Origin: Clostridiales bacterium UBA1390
Lineage (GTDB): Bacteria; Bacillota; Clostridia; Lachnospirales; Bianqueaceae
Direction of reading: 5' to 3'
Assembly (NCBI GenBank): GCA_002305315.1
Contig: DBQQ01000016.1
Coordinates: forward strand, 40,720 to 104,719
DNA length: 64,000 nucleotides
In this document: piece by piece, positions 29,151 through 39,124 of the stretch
How the letters are laid out: each line of letters begins with the position of its first letter
How positions within the stretch are numbered: position 1 is the first letter of the stretch
Position numbers and translations under genes: made by a program
The notes under the pieces: model-generated
The model's database searches: none
What the model saw: the letters and a program-made list of their open reading frames with translations, nothing else
Told to the model about the DNA's origin: nothing

Positions 29151-30486
29151 AGAAGGATATGCGGCAGGGTCTGGCTCCGAATGTCACGCTGATCCCGGCC
29201 ACACGTCCCTTCGTGGCGACGGAAGATAAGGGGACGTCGGAAAGAAAAATGCGAGTAGCAGCCTATTGTCGGGTATCCACGGGAGAGGATTCGCAGCAGA
29301 CTTCCTATGCGACACAGAAGGAGTTTTATACGCGGCTGATTCAGGAACGGGAAGAATGGGAATTTGCAGGTATCTATGCGGATGAGGCGCTGTCCGGGAC
29401 ATCGCGCAGTAAACGAGTGCGGTTCAATGAGATGATGGAGGATGCCGCGAAGGGAAAGCTGGATTATATCATCACCAAATCCATCTCTCGCTTCGCACGC
29501 AATACGCTGGATACGCTCAACTGCGTCCGACAGCTGCGACGGCTGGATCCACCGGTGGGCATTTACTTCGAAAAGGAAAACATCGACACACTGGACGCGA
29601 AGGGGGAACTGATCCTCACGATTCTCTCGGCACTGGCGCAGGAGGAGAGCCGGAGCATCTCCGAGAACATTCGGTGGACCTTTCAGAAGAATTTTCAGGA
29701 GGGAAAGCCCCATGTTAATCTGCGCAGAATGCTGGGATATGATTTTGGGCCTGAGGGCAGTTGGATCATTGTAGAGGAACAGGCGCAGATCGTACGATAT
29801 ATTTTTTGTCATTATCTCCACGGAAAGAGCGGGCGGCGTATCGCGCAGGATCTCAATGCCATGGGAAAACAAACCGCCCATGGGAACTCCTGGCGTTCGG
29901 AAGCCATCTACGGCATACTGCGAAACGAGAAATATGTGGGGGATTTGGAGATGCAAAAGACCATTACAAAGGATTTTCTGACGCATCGTTCGATCCCCAA
30001 CCGGGGAGAGGCGCCTCGGTATTATGTGCGGGACCACCACCCAGGGATTATCAGTCGGGAAACCTGGGAAAAGGTGCAGGGAATGCTGGGACATCAGCAG
30101 AATCGAAAGGGGCCGAAGGCATCTCCTTTCAGGAATCTGCGCTGTGGCTGCTGTGAGGACCTCTGCGCCGAATGGCCTATAGTGTGATTCAAAATGGTGT
30201 GCGCAGGGCATATCCGGTATGGGCCTGTCCCAGACGATCTCAGGGGTGTTCGCTGCCCGTCATAGCGGAACGGGCGGTGGAAGAGAGCTTCATGGTAATG
30301 CTAGCGGAGAGACAGCCGCAGGAGAATGTAGAACCCGGGTGGGAGGCAGGCGGGTTCGATCATGGATTTTACCTGAATTTCGTGAAGTGGGGCGATGTAT
30401 ATGGCGATCGGATTTGTTATCATATGGCTTCTGGAGAGATATGGGAGTGTGACGGAAACCTGCGTTCTGGCAAGGATTTTCTGTAA
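29147..30486 (+). pseudogene. Second large serine recombinase, frameshifted in the zinc ribbon
   Basis: The intact part (29147-30187) has the catalytic Ser in AAYCRVST, SISRFARNTLDTL, AQEESRSISENIRWT, and the recombinase domain. At the zinc ribbon the frame breaks: LRCGCC is followed by EDLCAEW and a stop. Removing the duplicated GA at 30155-30156 gives GPLRRMAYSVIQNG and joins the frame that runs to 30486, whose ACPRRSQGC supplies the other Cys pair. The resolvase core is complete, so the truncated product might still fold but would lose its C-terminal DNA-binding region. ATG 29147 overlaps the previous stop. Confidence 0.8.
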
Positions 30487-30496
30487 AAACATAGAC

Positions 30497-30525
30497 TTTA
30501 CAAATTCGGCCAAATGCGGTAAGAT
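30497..30525 (+). promoter_or_regulatory. Promoter before miaB
   Basis: TTTACA (30497-30502) and TAAGAT (30520-30525) with a 17-base spacer, about 60 bases upstream of the miaB start. It is probably the main promoter of the long downstream operon. Confidence 0.55.
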
Positions 30526-30586
30526 ATAGGGTAGAATTGGGGTTAGATCGTCAATTCATGCCATACAGGCTAGAAAGGAACAACGG

Positions 30587-32005
30587 ATGAAAAGGGAATG
30601 GACTGGAGACGCTGCGCAGGAAGCACAGCAGCAAAAAATGGCCATAGAGAGGCTGAGAGAGTATTTCAAGGGGAGAAAACCTTCCTATTATATAACCACA
30701 TTGGGGTGTCAGATGAACGCCCATGATTCAGAAAAACTGGCCGGGATCCTTGTGGAGATCGGCTTTACAGAAAGCGCCAAAGAGGAAGAGGCGGATCTGG
30801 TCGTATATAACACTTGCTGTATCCGAGAAAATGCGGAACAGAAGGTGTTTGGACGCCTGGGGTATCTCAAGGGATATAAGAAAAAGAACCCGAAGATGAA
30901 AGTGGCGCTCTGCGGCTGTATGATGCAGGAAAAGCATGTGATCGAGAAGCTGCAGAAGTCGTACCGCTGGGTGGATCTGATCTTCGGGACGCATAACCTG
31001 TATCGGTTCGCAGAATTGCTGGAGAGCATGTATGAGAGCGACGGGCCGATTATCGACCTGTGGGACGCGCCGGGAGAGATCGTGGAAGATCTGCCCAGCA
31101 TTCGTAAGTTCTCCTTCAAAGCGTCGGTAAACATCATGTTTGGCTGCAATAATTTCTGTACCTATTGTATCGTGCCCTATGTGCGTGGGCGGGAGCGCAG
31201 CCGCAGACCGGAAGAGATTCTGAAGGAAGTGCGGGAACTGGCAGAAAGCGGTGTGAAGGAGATTCAGCTTCTGGGACAGAACGTCAACAGCTACGGAAAG
31301 ACGCTGGAGCATCCGATCAGCTTTGCCGAGCTTCTGTACCAGGTGGCCGAGGTAGAGGGTATCGAACGGATCCGTTTCATGACCTCGCACCCGAAGGATC
31401 TGTCCGATGAGCTGATTGCCGCGATGCGAGACTGTCCGAAGGTATGCCCGCATTTCCATCTGCCGCTGCAGTCGGGCAGCGACCGGATTCTGGCGCAGAT
31501 GAACCGGCGCTATACGAAGGAAAAGTATCTGGACATTGTGCGGAAGCTGCGGGAAGCCGTGCCAGAGATGGCGATCACGACGGATATCATTGTCGGTTTT
31601 CCGGGAGAAACGAGAGAAGATTTCCTAGAGACGGTGGATGTGGTGCGTAAGGCGGCCTTCGATGGCGCCTTTACGTTCATATACTCGCCACGGGAAGGAA
31701 CGCCGGCTGCGCAGATGGAACAGGTGCCGGAGGCGGAAGCCAAGGCCAATTTCGAGGAGCTGTTAGAAGTACTTAAAGAAGTCATGGACCAGCGAAACGA
31801 GCGATTGATCGGCAAGACGCTCCACGTGCTGGCGGAGGCCGTGAATCAGCACGATTCGGCGATGCTGACGGGACGCAGCGAGGGGAACCATCTCGTACAC
31901 TTCCCAGGCAAACCAGAACAGATTGGACAGATCCTGCCGGTTACGATTACGGAGCAGATGACCTATTATCTGGCGGGACGGATACAAGAGGATAAGGAAG
32001 AATAA
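30587..32005 (+). CDS. miaB: tRNA-2-methylthio-N6-dimethylallyladenosine synthase MiaB
   Basis: 472-residue radical-SAM methylthiotransferase that adds the 2-methylthio group to i6A37 of tRNA. It has the N-terminal UPF0004 domain with cluster Cys (TLGCQMNAHDSE, CGCMMQ), the radical-SAM CNNFCTYC motif (CxxxCxxC, near residue 190) followed by IVPYVRGRERSR, and a C-terminal TRAM domain. AAAGGAAC precedes the start. It shares an operon with miaA, which makes its substrate i6A, and with mutS/mutL. Confidence 0.95.
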   Translation: MKREWTGDAAQEAQQQKMAIERLREYFKGRKPSYYITTLGCQMNAHDSEKLAGILVEIGFTESAKEEEADLVVYNTCCIRENAEQKVFGRLGYLKGYKKKNPKMKVALCGCMMQEKHVIEKLQKSYRWVDLIFGTHNLYRFAELLESMYESDGPIIDLWDAPGEIVEDLPSIRKFSFKASVNIMFGCNNFCTYCIVPYVRGRERSRRPEEILKEVRELAESGVKEIQLLGQNVNSYGKTLEHPISFAELLYQVAEVEGIERIRFMTSHPKDLSDELIAAMRDCPKVCPHFHLPLQSGSDRILAQMNRRYTKEKYLDIVRKLREAVPEMAITTDIIVGFPGETREDFLETVDVVRKAAFDGAFTFIYSPREGTPAAQMEQVPEAEAKANFEELLEVLKEVMDQRNERLIGKTLHVLAEAVNQHDSAMLTGRSEGNHLVHFPGKPEQIGQILPVTITEQMTYYLAGRIQEDKEE

Positions 32006-32006
32006 G

Positions 32007-34634
32007 ATGGCCAAATACACACCGATGATGGAACAGTATCTGAAGGTGAAGGAGGAAAATCCAGACTGCCTTCTCATGTTCCGTCTGGGAGATTTTTACG
32101 AATTGTTTTTTGAGGATGCGGTGACAGCGTCCAAGGAGTTGGAGCTGACGCTGACGGGTCGGGATTGCGGACAGGCGGAACGGGCCCCCATGTGCGGGGT
32201 GCCCTATCACGCCATCGAAGGATACCTGCAGAAGCTGGTATCCAAGGGCTATAAAGTAGCGATCTGCGAGCAGATGGAGGATCCGAAGCAGGCACAGGGC
32301 CTGGTGAAACGGGAAGTGACGCGGATCGTGACGCCGGGTACCAATATCAATTCTGATCACATGGAGGAGAAGGGCAACAACTATATCATGGCAGTCAACC
32401 GTACCTGTGACCGGATGGGGCTGGCGATCTGTGATATCACCACCGGTGAGTTCAGCGTGACAGAATTAGAAGAAGAGGATAAGTTTTGGGATGAACTGGG
32501 CAAGTATCGGCCTGCAGAACTGATTGTCAATGAGGAGAACCTGGGATCGCTGGATCTGGAACGCTGTAAAGACAATTACGGCGTCTTCGTTAATACCTAT
32601 GGCGCGCACCATTTCCGGCTGGAACGCTGTCAGGATGTACTCAAGCATCATTTCAAGGTACATTCGATGGAAGGTCTGGGAATGACGGAGATGCCGCTGG
32701 CTGTCACGGCAGCGGGGGGCCTCCTGGATTATCTGGTGGAGACGCAGAAGCGGGATCTGAGTCATATTTCCCGGATTTCTACGTACTCGCTGAACCAGTA
32801 CATGATGCTCGATGCCTCGACAAGACGCAACCTGGAACTGACAGAGACGCTGCGGGACAAGAGCCGGCACGGGTCGCTGCTGTGGGTGCTGGATTATACC
32901 AGAACGGCCATGGGCGGCCGGCTGCTGCGGAAATGGGTGGAACAGCCGCTGATTGATCGAGAACAGATCGAACGGCGGCAGGATGCGGTAGAATGCTTCG
33001 TGCAGGATATGATTTTGTCGGAAGAGCTGAAAGAAGCACTGGGACAGATCTACGATATGGAACGGCTTATGGGCCGCGTTGCCTATGGCAGCGCGGGGGC
33101 GAGAGATCTCCTGTCCCTGAAACAATCGCTGCGGGGCCTGCCAGGTATCAAACAGATCCTCGGCGTATTGGACGCCCCCTATTTTCAGGACATGCACAGC
33201 GCCTTCGATGATCTGGCAGATCTGCATGACCTGCTGGAACGGGCAGTCTACGAGGAACCACCAATCACGCTGCGGGAGGGCCGTCTGATCAAAGAAGGGT
33301 ATCATGAGGAAGTGGACCGGCTGCGCAAGGCAGATATAGAGGGAAAGAGCTGGCTGGCCCAGCTGGAAAATAAAGAGAAAGAGGCGACGGGGATCCGGAC
33401 GCTGAAGATAGGTTATAATCGGGTATTCGGTTACTATTTGGAAGTCTCCAAGTCGTTCATGAACCAGGTGCCGGATCGGTATATTCGCAAACAGACACTG
33501 GCTAATGGGGAGCGGTATATCACAGAGGAGCTGAAAAATCTGGAAGATACCATCTTAGGGGCGAAGGAGAAGCTGGTGGCGCTGGAGTACGACCTGTTTG
33601 TCGAGCTCAGGCAGCGGATTGCCGGGCAGCTGACGCGGGTGCAGCGAACAGCAGCACAGATCGCGGAACTGGATGCATTGCGTTCTTTAGGGGAAGCGGC
33701 GATTCTGCATCACTATGTGAAGCCGAAACTCCTAAGTGATAAGAAGGAGACGCTGGAGATTGTGGGCGGACGACATCCGGTGGTGGAGCGGATGATGGGC
33801 AATGAATCCTTCATTCCCAATGATACGCTGCTCGATAATAAAGACAATCGGATTGCCATCATCACGGGTCCTAACATGGCAGGAAAATCCACGTATATGC
33901 GCCAAGTAGCTGTCATCACGCTGATGGCGCAGATGGGTTCTTTTGTGCCTGCCGATTCGGCGAGGCTCGCGATTGTGGACCGGATTTTCACACGTGTGGG
34001 AGCTTCTGACGATCTGGCAGGCGGACAGAGTACCTTCATGGTGGAGATGGCGGAGGTGTCGAATATTCTGCGTCATGCCACATCCTCCAGTCTACTCATC
34101 CTGGATGAGATTGGTCGGGGCACTTCTACCTATGATGGACTCAGCATTGCCTGGGCGGTGGTGGAATATATCAGCGACAAGAAAACCATCGGCGCCAAGA
34201 CGCTGTTCGCGACGCATTATCATGAGCTGACCGAACTAGAGGGACAACTGGAAGGCGTCCATAATTACTGCGTGGCGATCAAGGAAAGCGGGGACGATAT
34301 TGTCTTTCTGCGGAAGATTCAGCGAGGATTCGGCGACCGAAGCTATGGTATCGAGGTGGCGAAGCTGGCGGGCTTGCCGAACTGGGTGGTGAAGCGGGCG
34401 CAGGAGATTTTGAAGGAGCTGCTGGAGAATAACGTGAACAACAGCCCTTCGGCGATCAAGGCACGGACAGAGGTGCTCACAGAGAGCTTTCAGATGAGCC
34501 TGTTTGCTAAGGATGATCCCAAGCAGGAGGAGATCCTCGCAAGGCTCAAAGGGCTCAGGGTATTGGAAATGACGCCCTTGGAGGCGCAGCAGATATTATA
34601 TGAACTGTGCAATGAAGCAAAGGAGATCGGATAA
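32007..34634 (+). CDS. mutS: DNA mismatch repair protein MutS
   Basis: 875 residues, full length. Mismatch-binding motif GDFYELFFEDA (Phe-x-Glu) is at residues 28-38. The ATPase has Walker A GPNMAGKSTYMRQ near residue 620, the DDLAGGQSTF signature, and Walker B LLILDEIGRGTSTYDG. It recognises base mismatches and recruits MutL. It begins one base after the miaB stop and overlaps mutL by one base. Confidence 0.97.
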   Translation: MAKYTPMMEQYLKVKEENPDCLLMFRLGDFYELFFEDAVTASKELELTLTGRDCGQAERAPMCGVPYHAIEGYLQKLVSKGYKVAICEQMEDPKQAQGLVKREVTRIVTPGTNINSDHMEEKGNNYIMAVNRTCDRMGLAICDITTGEFSVTELEEEDKFWDELGKYRPAELIVNEENLGSLDLERCKDNYGVFVNTYGAHHFRLERCQDVLKHHFKVHSMEGLGMTEMPLAVTAAGGLLDYLVETQKRDLSHISRISTYSLNQYMMLDASTRRNLELTETLRDKSRHGSLLWVLDYTRTAMGGRLLRKWVEQPLIDREQIERRQDAVECFVQDMILSEELKEALGQIYDMERLMGRVAYGSAGARDLLSLKQSLRGLPGIKQILGVLDAPYFQDMHSAFDDLADLHDLLERAVYEEPPITLREGRLIKEGYHEEVDRLRKADIEGKSWLAQLENKEKEATGIRTLKIGYNRVFGYYLEVSKSFMNQVPDRYIRKQTLANGERYITEELKNLEDTILGAKEKLVALEYDLFVELRQRIAGQLTRVQRTAAQIAELDALRSLGEAAILHHYVKPKLLSDKKETLEIVGGRHPVVERMMGNESFIPNDTLLDNKDNRIAIITGPNMAGKSTYMRQVAVITLMAQMGSFVPADSARLAIVDRIFTRVGASDDLAGGQSTFMVEMAEVSNILRHATSSSLLILDEIGRGTSTYDGLSIAWAVVEYISDKKTIGAKTLFATHYHELTELEGQLEGVHNYCVAIKESGDDIVFLRKIQRGFGDRSYGIEVAKLAGLPNWVVKRAQEILKELLENNVNNSPSAIKARTEVLTESFQMSLFAKDDPKQEEILARLKGLRVLEMTPLEAQQILYELCNEAKEIG

Positions 34635-36568
34635 TGGCACATATCAAGGTGCTGGACTCCCAGACGATCAATAAGATCGCGGCGGGAGAGGTGATCGAGC
34701 GACCGGCTTCCATCGTGAAGGAGCTGGTGGAAAACGCTATCGATGCGGGCGCGACAGCGATCACGGTAGAGATTCAGGATGGAGGCATCAGCCGGATTCG
34801 TGTGACCGATAACGGATCCGGTATCGAGGCGGAGGAGGTGCGCAGCGCCTTCCTGCGCCATGCGACCAGCAAAATCGAGACAGCGGAGGATCTGGCGACG
34901 GTGGTATCTCTGGGGTTCCGCGGTGAGGCATTGGCCAGTATAGCGGCTGTCTCGCGGACCGAAGTGCTGACAAAGACGCATAAGGCGCTCACAGGGGTAC
35001 GGTATGTGACGGAGGGCGGTAAGGAGGTCCTCTGGGAGGAGGTAGCGGCTACACCCGGTACGACCTTCAAGGTGGAGGAGCTTTTCTTCAATACGCCAGC
35101 ACGGCGGAAATTCCTGAAGAAGCCAGCCGCAGAGGCAGCGGCAGTGACGGAGTTCATGCAGAAGATCGCCATGGGGCATCCGGAAATCTCGTTCCAGTAT
35201 ATCCGGGGGAGTTCCAGGGTGCTGCATACGCCCGGCGATTATAGACTGCGGAATTGTGTCTATGCGGTCTATGGCAAGGAGATCCTGAACGAACTCTTGG
35301 AAGTGGATTACACAGGAGATCTGAAGGTCACGGGGTTCATATCCAGGCCGCAGCTGGTCCGGGTCAATCGGAGCTATCAGCATTTCTATCTCAATGGCCG
35401 GATGATCCGCAGTGCGCTTCTGGAGAAGATCCTGGAAGAATGTTATAAAGATCTGATCATGCCGGGAAGCTTTCCGATTGCTGTTTTGCGGATCGAGGTG
35501 GATCCGGCACTGGTGGATGTCAATGTGCATCCGACGAAGATGGAGGTTCGGTTCTCGAACGAGGGATTGGTGCGGGAAGAGATGTACAAGGCCATATCCC
35601 GTACGCTGGGAGAAGTGGACCTGATGACGCGGGTGGTGCAGGCAAAGACGGTGATCCCAGAACCCCCACAGGAGGAAAAGGGCTGGGCACAGGCATTTCC
35701 GGTGTTTAGTGCCGAAGCCAGTACGGCAAGCGCCATCGAACCGCAGGAGAAGACGCCTAAGAAGGAAATCTGGCGGGAGAATGGCTATTATACAGGCAAA
35801 CAGGAGATTCTTGGCACAGCCCTGCGGGAGCCGGAACCTATCTATGAATCGGGATCTCATCCGGTTTCTGCAGAAGATACCGCGTCGATGACTCATGGTG
35901 AGCCTGTTGCGGTATCACAGCAGGCCGAGGAAGTCCCTGGGGAATCGGGAAATGATAGAACCGGGACGGCCAGTCGCAGATTCCCGGATCCGGAGCGGCT
36001 TCGTCTGGTGGGCCAGGCCTTCGATACCTATTGGATGGCAGAAGCGGATGGAGTGCTGTATATTGTGGATCAACATGCGGCGCATGAACGGGTGCTCTAC
36101 GATCAGATCAGGCAGACCCTGACGAAGAAGCCGCTGGATGGCCAGATCCTCCTGGAGCCGGAGCCGATCACCCTGTCTCCCCAGGAGATGCTGGGACTAT
36201 CGGAACATCAGGAGTTGGTGTCCTACATGGGGTTCGAAGTGGAACCCTTCGGAGAGAATACCGTGCTCCTGCGCTGCGTTCCTTATATTTTCAACGGACC
36301 GATGGATCCGCAGGATTTCCGGGACATGGTGGGACTCATTTGTGAGGGAAACCGCAATACCCCGCGGGATCTGCTGCTCGATAAGATGGCGATGATGTCT
36401 TGTAAAGCTGCGGTGAAAGGCAATCATACCATGAATGCAGAGGAGGCCCGGGCGCTCTTTCGGAGTCTGGCTCGGACGACGAATCCGTATAACTGCCCGC
36501 ATGGGCGCCCGACGATCGTCACGATGACGAAGCAGCAGATCGAGCGGCTGTTTAAGCGGATTGTATAA
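34634..36568 (+). CDS. mutL: DNA mismatch repair protein MutL
   Basis: 644-residue GHKL ATPase and endonuclease. The N-terminus has ENAIDAGA, DNGSGIE and GFRGEALASI. A variable linker spans about residues 340-450. The C-terminal endonuclease domain has DQHAAHERVLYD (the usual last Glu is Asp here), MSCKAAVKGN and CPHGRP, so metal-dependent nicking is likely as in other methyl-independent bacteria. ATG sits inside the mutS stop (TAATG), indicating translational coupling. Confidence 0.96.
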   Translation: MAHIKVLDSQTINKIAAGEVIERPASIVKELVENAIDAGATAITVEIQDGGISRIRVTDNGSGIEAEEVRSAFLRHATSKIETAEDLATVVSLGFRGEALASIAAVSRTEVLTKTHKALTGVRYVTEGGKEVLWEEVAATPGTTFKVEELFFNTPARRKFLKKPAAEAAAVTEFMQKIAMGHPEISFQYIRGSSRVLHTPGDYRLRNCVYAVYGKEILNELLEVDYTGDLKVTGFISRPQLVRVNRSYQHFYLNGRMIRSALLEKILEECYKDLIMPGSFPIAVLRIEVDPALVDVNVHPTKMEVRFSNEGLVREEMYKAISRTLGEVDLMTRVVQAKTVIPEPPQEEKGWAQAFPVFSAEASTASAIEPQEKTPKKEIWRENGYYTGKQEILGTALREPEPIYESGSHPVSAEDTASMTHGEPVAVSQQAEEVPGESGNDRTGTASRRFPDPERLRLVGQAFDTYWMAEADGVLYIVDQHAAHERVLYDQIRQTLTKKPLDGQILLEPEPITLSPQEMLGLSEHQELVSYMGFEVEPFGENTVLLRCVPYIFNGPMDPQDFRDMVGLICEGNRNTPRDLLLDKMAMMSCKAAVKGNHTMNAEEARALFRSLARTTNPYNCPHGRPTIVTMTKQQIERLFKRIV

Positions 36569-36578
36569 AGGAGGACCT

Positions 36579-37526
36579 ATGAAGAAGGAGACGCTTTTTA
36601 TCATTGCGGGTCCGACCGCCGCGGGAAAGTCCGCTCTGGCGGTGGAACTGGCCCAGCAGATCGGGGGTGAGGTGATCTCCGGGGATTCCATGCAGGTCTA
36701 TCGCGGGATGGATATCGGAACCGCGAAGATCACGACAGAAGAGATGCAGGGCGTCCCGCACCATCTGATAGACTGCGTGAACCCCTGGGAAGAATGGAAT
36801 GTGGCCCGGTTTACCGAGGAGGCGAGGAGGATCATTCCCGAAATTCGGGCTAGAGGCCATGTTCCGATCGTGGCGGGCGGTACGGGTTTCTATCTGCATG
36901 CGCTGGCCTACGGGGCGGAGTTTTCTCCAGAGGAAACGGGCGGAGAGCTCCGAAAGAAGCTGGAAGAAAGAAGCGCCACGGAAGCCGGCAGGGAAGAATT
37001 GTACGAGGAGCTTTCCCGGGTAGACCCTGCAGGGGCGCGCCAGATTCATCCGCATAATATCAAACGGGTGATTCGGGCGCTGGAATATTTCTATCAGAAT
37101 GGAGAGCCTATCAGTACCCATAACGAGAGGCTGCGGCAGAAAGAGAGTCCGTATGCGCTGCATTACTATGTACTCACGCGTCCTCGGGAGGAGCTTTATC
37201 GCAGGATCGATCAGCGGGTGGAGGAGATGCTCGAAAGCGGTTTGGTGCAGGAGGTCGAAGAGCTGCTTAAGCGGGGCTGTCGGAGAGACATGGTCTCGAT
37301 GCAGGGACTGGGGTATAAGGAAATGATTGCGTATCTTGCGGGCGAGATGGATCTGGCGGAGGCCACGAGGGTGCTCCAGCGAGATACCCGGCACTTCGCC
37401 AAGCGTCAGCTGACCTGGTTTCGCAGGGAGGAGGCCCAGTGGATCGTCTGGCAAGAGGGAGAGAGCCTTGCGGATCAGCTGGAGAAAATCCGAAACAGTT
37501 TGCTGAAAAATACCCCTTGTAATTAG
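36579..37526 (+). CDS. miaA: tRNA dimethylallyltransferase MiaA
   Basis: 315 residues. It transfers dimethylallyl to A37 of tRNA. It has P-loop [10 protein letters not shown], the [15 protein letters not shown] substrate loop, [10 protein letters not shown], and C-terminal [17 protein letters not shown] 36579 follows a perfect AAAGGAGG; the frame is open to 36561. It lies 10 bases after mutL and supplies the substrate for MiaB encoded upstream. Confidence 0.96.
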   Translation: MKKETLFIIAGPTAAGKSALAVELAQQIGGEVISGDSMQVYRGMDIGTAKITTEEMQGVPHHLIDCVNPWEEWNVARFTEEARRIIPEIRARGHVPIVAGGTGFYLHALAYGAEFSPEETGGELRKKLEERSATEAGREELYEELSRVDPAGARQIHPHNIKRVIRALEYFYQNGEPISTHNERLRQKESPYALHYYVLTRPREELYRRIDQRVEEMLESGLVQEVEELLKRGCRRDMVSMQGLGYKEMIAYLAGEMDLAEATRVLQRDTRHFAKRQLTWFRREEAQWIVWQEGESLADQLEKIRNSLLKNTPCN

Positions 37527-37608
37527 AAAAGGCATCCAGTATAATAAAAGTGGTTTGGCAGGTGCCTGCCGGTTTGTTTTTCATTTTTTGTTGAGAGGAG
37601 ATTTTATC

Positions 37609-37851
37609 ATGACGAAACAGTTGAATCTTCAGGACATGTTTCTGAACACACTTCGTAAAGAGAGAACAGAAGTCACCGTTTTTCTGACCAATGGATATCA
37701 GATCAAGGGCTGCGTGAAGGGGTATGACAGCTTTGTGCTGATGATGGATTCCGATGGAAAGCAGCAGATGATCTATAAGCATGCGATTTCTACCATTGCG
37801 CCGGTACGTCCAGTCATTTTTACCAATCCGGTAAAGGAGGAGCAGGCGTAA
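37609..37851 (+). CDS. hfq: RNA chaperone Hfq
   Basis: 80 residues, Sm-like fold. Sm1 [18 protein letters not shown] and Sm2 YKHAISTI with the family YKH motif are present. Hexameric Hfq helps small RNAs act on messengers. ATG 37609 with GAGAGGAG upstream is the correct start rather than the frame opening at 37555. The miaA-hfq order is common in many bacteria. Confidence 0.96.
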   Translation: MTKQLNLQDMFLNTLRKERTEVTVFLTNGYQIKGCVKGYDSFVLMMDSDGKQQMIYKHAISTIAPVRPVIFTNPVKEEQA

Positions 37852-37855
37852 TCCC

Positions 37856-39124
37856 ATGATACAGGAACAGACACTGGCGGCTCTGGGGATCCCCTCAGCC
37901 GTCTATGATTTTTGTCATGAACGAGAGAAGGAATTGGCGCCGGCTTTTGCGCGGGTTTCGGAGATTGCCGAGGCCAATCAGGCGAAGGTGCTGGCGGCTT
38001 TTCAGAAGCACCGGGTGGGAGAAAATCATTTCGAGACCACCACGGGATACGGATACAATGATTTGGGACGAGATACCCTGGAAGCCATCTATGCGGATAT
38101 TTTCGGGACGGAAGATGCGATTGTGCGGCCACAGCTGATCTGCGGCACCCACGCGCTGGCGACCGCTTTATTCGGATGCCTGCGCCCCGGCGATGGTTTG
38201 CTGTATGCTACGGGAGAGCCCTATGATACACTGCAGGGTGTGATCGGTCTGCAGCCAGAGCTGGGCAGCCTCATGGAATATGGCATTACCTATGGACAGG
38301 TGGAACTGAAAGAGGATGGAACGCCGGATCCGGAAGCGGTCGTGCGTGCATTGCGGCCGGAGACGAAGCTGGTGGGCATTCAGCGTTCTAAGGGATACAA
38401 GGTGCGGCACACGCTGTCGGTAGAGGAGATCGGCAGCATTATTCAGGCCGTGAAGGCGGTACGTCCGGATGTGATCTGCATGGTAGATAACTGTTATGGG
38501 GAGTTCACCGAGGTGATAGAGCCCACGAATGTGGGGGCGGATCTATGTGTGGGGTCCCTCATCAAGAATCTGGGCGGTGGACTCGCTCCGATTGGCGGTT
38601 ACATTGTGGGTCGCAAGGATCTGATCGAGAGATGTGCGGTACGGTTGACGGCGCCGGGGCTAGGCAAGGAACAGGGACCTACGTTGGGTGTGAATCGGTC
38701 TCTTTATCAAGGTCTGTTCCAGGCGCCTGCCGTGGTAGAAGCGGCGGTCAAGACGGCGATCTTCGCAGCCAAGGTCTTTCAGGATCTGGGGTATTCGGTA
38801 TATCCCGCACCGGAAGAAGTACGGCATGATATCGTACAGACAGTTACCTTTGGAGCACCGGAGCCGTTGGAGAAGTTCTGTCAGGGGATTCAGTTTGCTT
38901 CCCCGGTGGATTCCTATGTGACACCGGTGGCCTGGGACATGCCCGGTTATGACCACCAGGTGATCATGGCGGCAGGAAACTTCATTTCCGGAGCCACGAT
39001 CGAACTATCCGCGGATGCACCCATGCGGGAACCGTATGTGGCCTATTTCCAAGGCGCATTGACCTGGGAGCATGGTAAAATTGGTATCATGAAGGCCGTC
39101 GCTCATATGGGATCGCTGCAATGA
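37856..39124 (+). CDS. Methionine gamma-lyase family PLP enzyme (aluminium-resistance-like)
   Basis: 422 residues, fold-type I pyridoxal-phosphate enzyme of the MetGamma-lyase-like family, historically called aluminium resistance protein. The probable PLP Lys lies in SLIKNLGGGLAPIGGYIVG, and ICMVDNCYGEF holds the PLP-binding Asp. It follows hfq by 4 bases, a conserved Clostridia arrangement. The true substrate is uncertain. It overlaps the next gene by ATGA. Confidence 0.88.
   Translation: MIQEQTLAALGIPSAVYDFCHEREKELAPAFARVSEIAEANQAKVLAAFQKHRVGENHFETTTGYGYNDLGRDTLEAIYADIFGTEDAIVRPQLICGTHALATALFGCLRPGDGLLYATGEPYDTLQGVIGLQPELGSLMEYGITYGQVELKEDGTPDPEAVVRALRPETKLVGIQRSKGYKVRHTLSVEEIGSIIQAVKAVRPDVICMVDNCYGEFTEVIEPTNVGADLCVGSLIKNLGGGLAPIGGYIVGRKDLIERCAVRLTAPGLGKEQGPTLGVNRSLYQGLFQAPAVVEAAVKTAIFAAKVFQDLGYSVYPAPEEVRHDIVQTVTFGAPEPLEKFCQGIQFASPVDSYVTPVAWDMPGYDHQVIMAAGNFISGATIELSADAPMREPYVAYFQGALTWEHGKIGIMKAVAHMGSLQ

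Noticed and set aside
34490..35896. 468-codon leftward frame opposite mutS/mutL
   Set aside because: It is antisense to two highly conserved genes, and its composition (His/Arg/Leu rich) is typical of shadow frames in higher-GC DNA.
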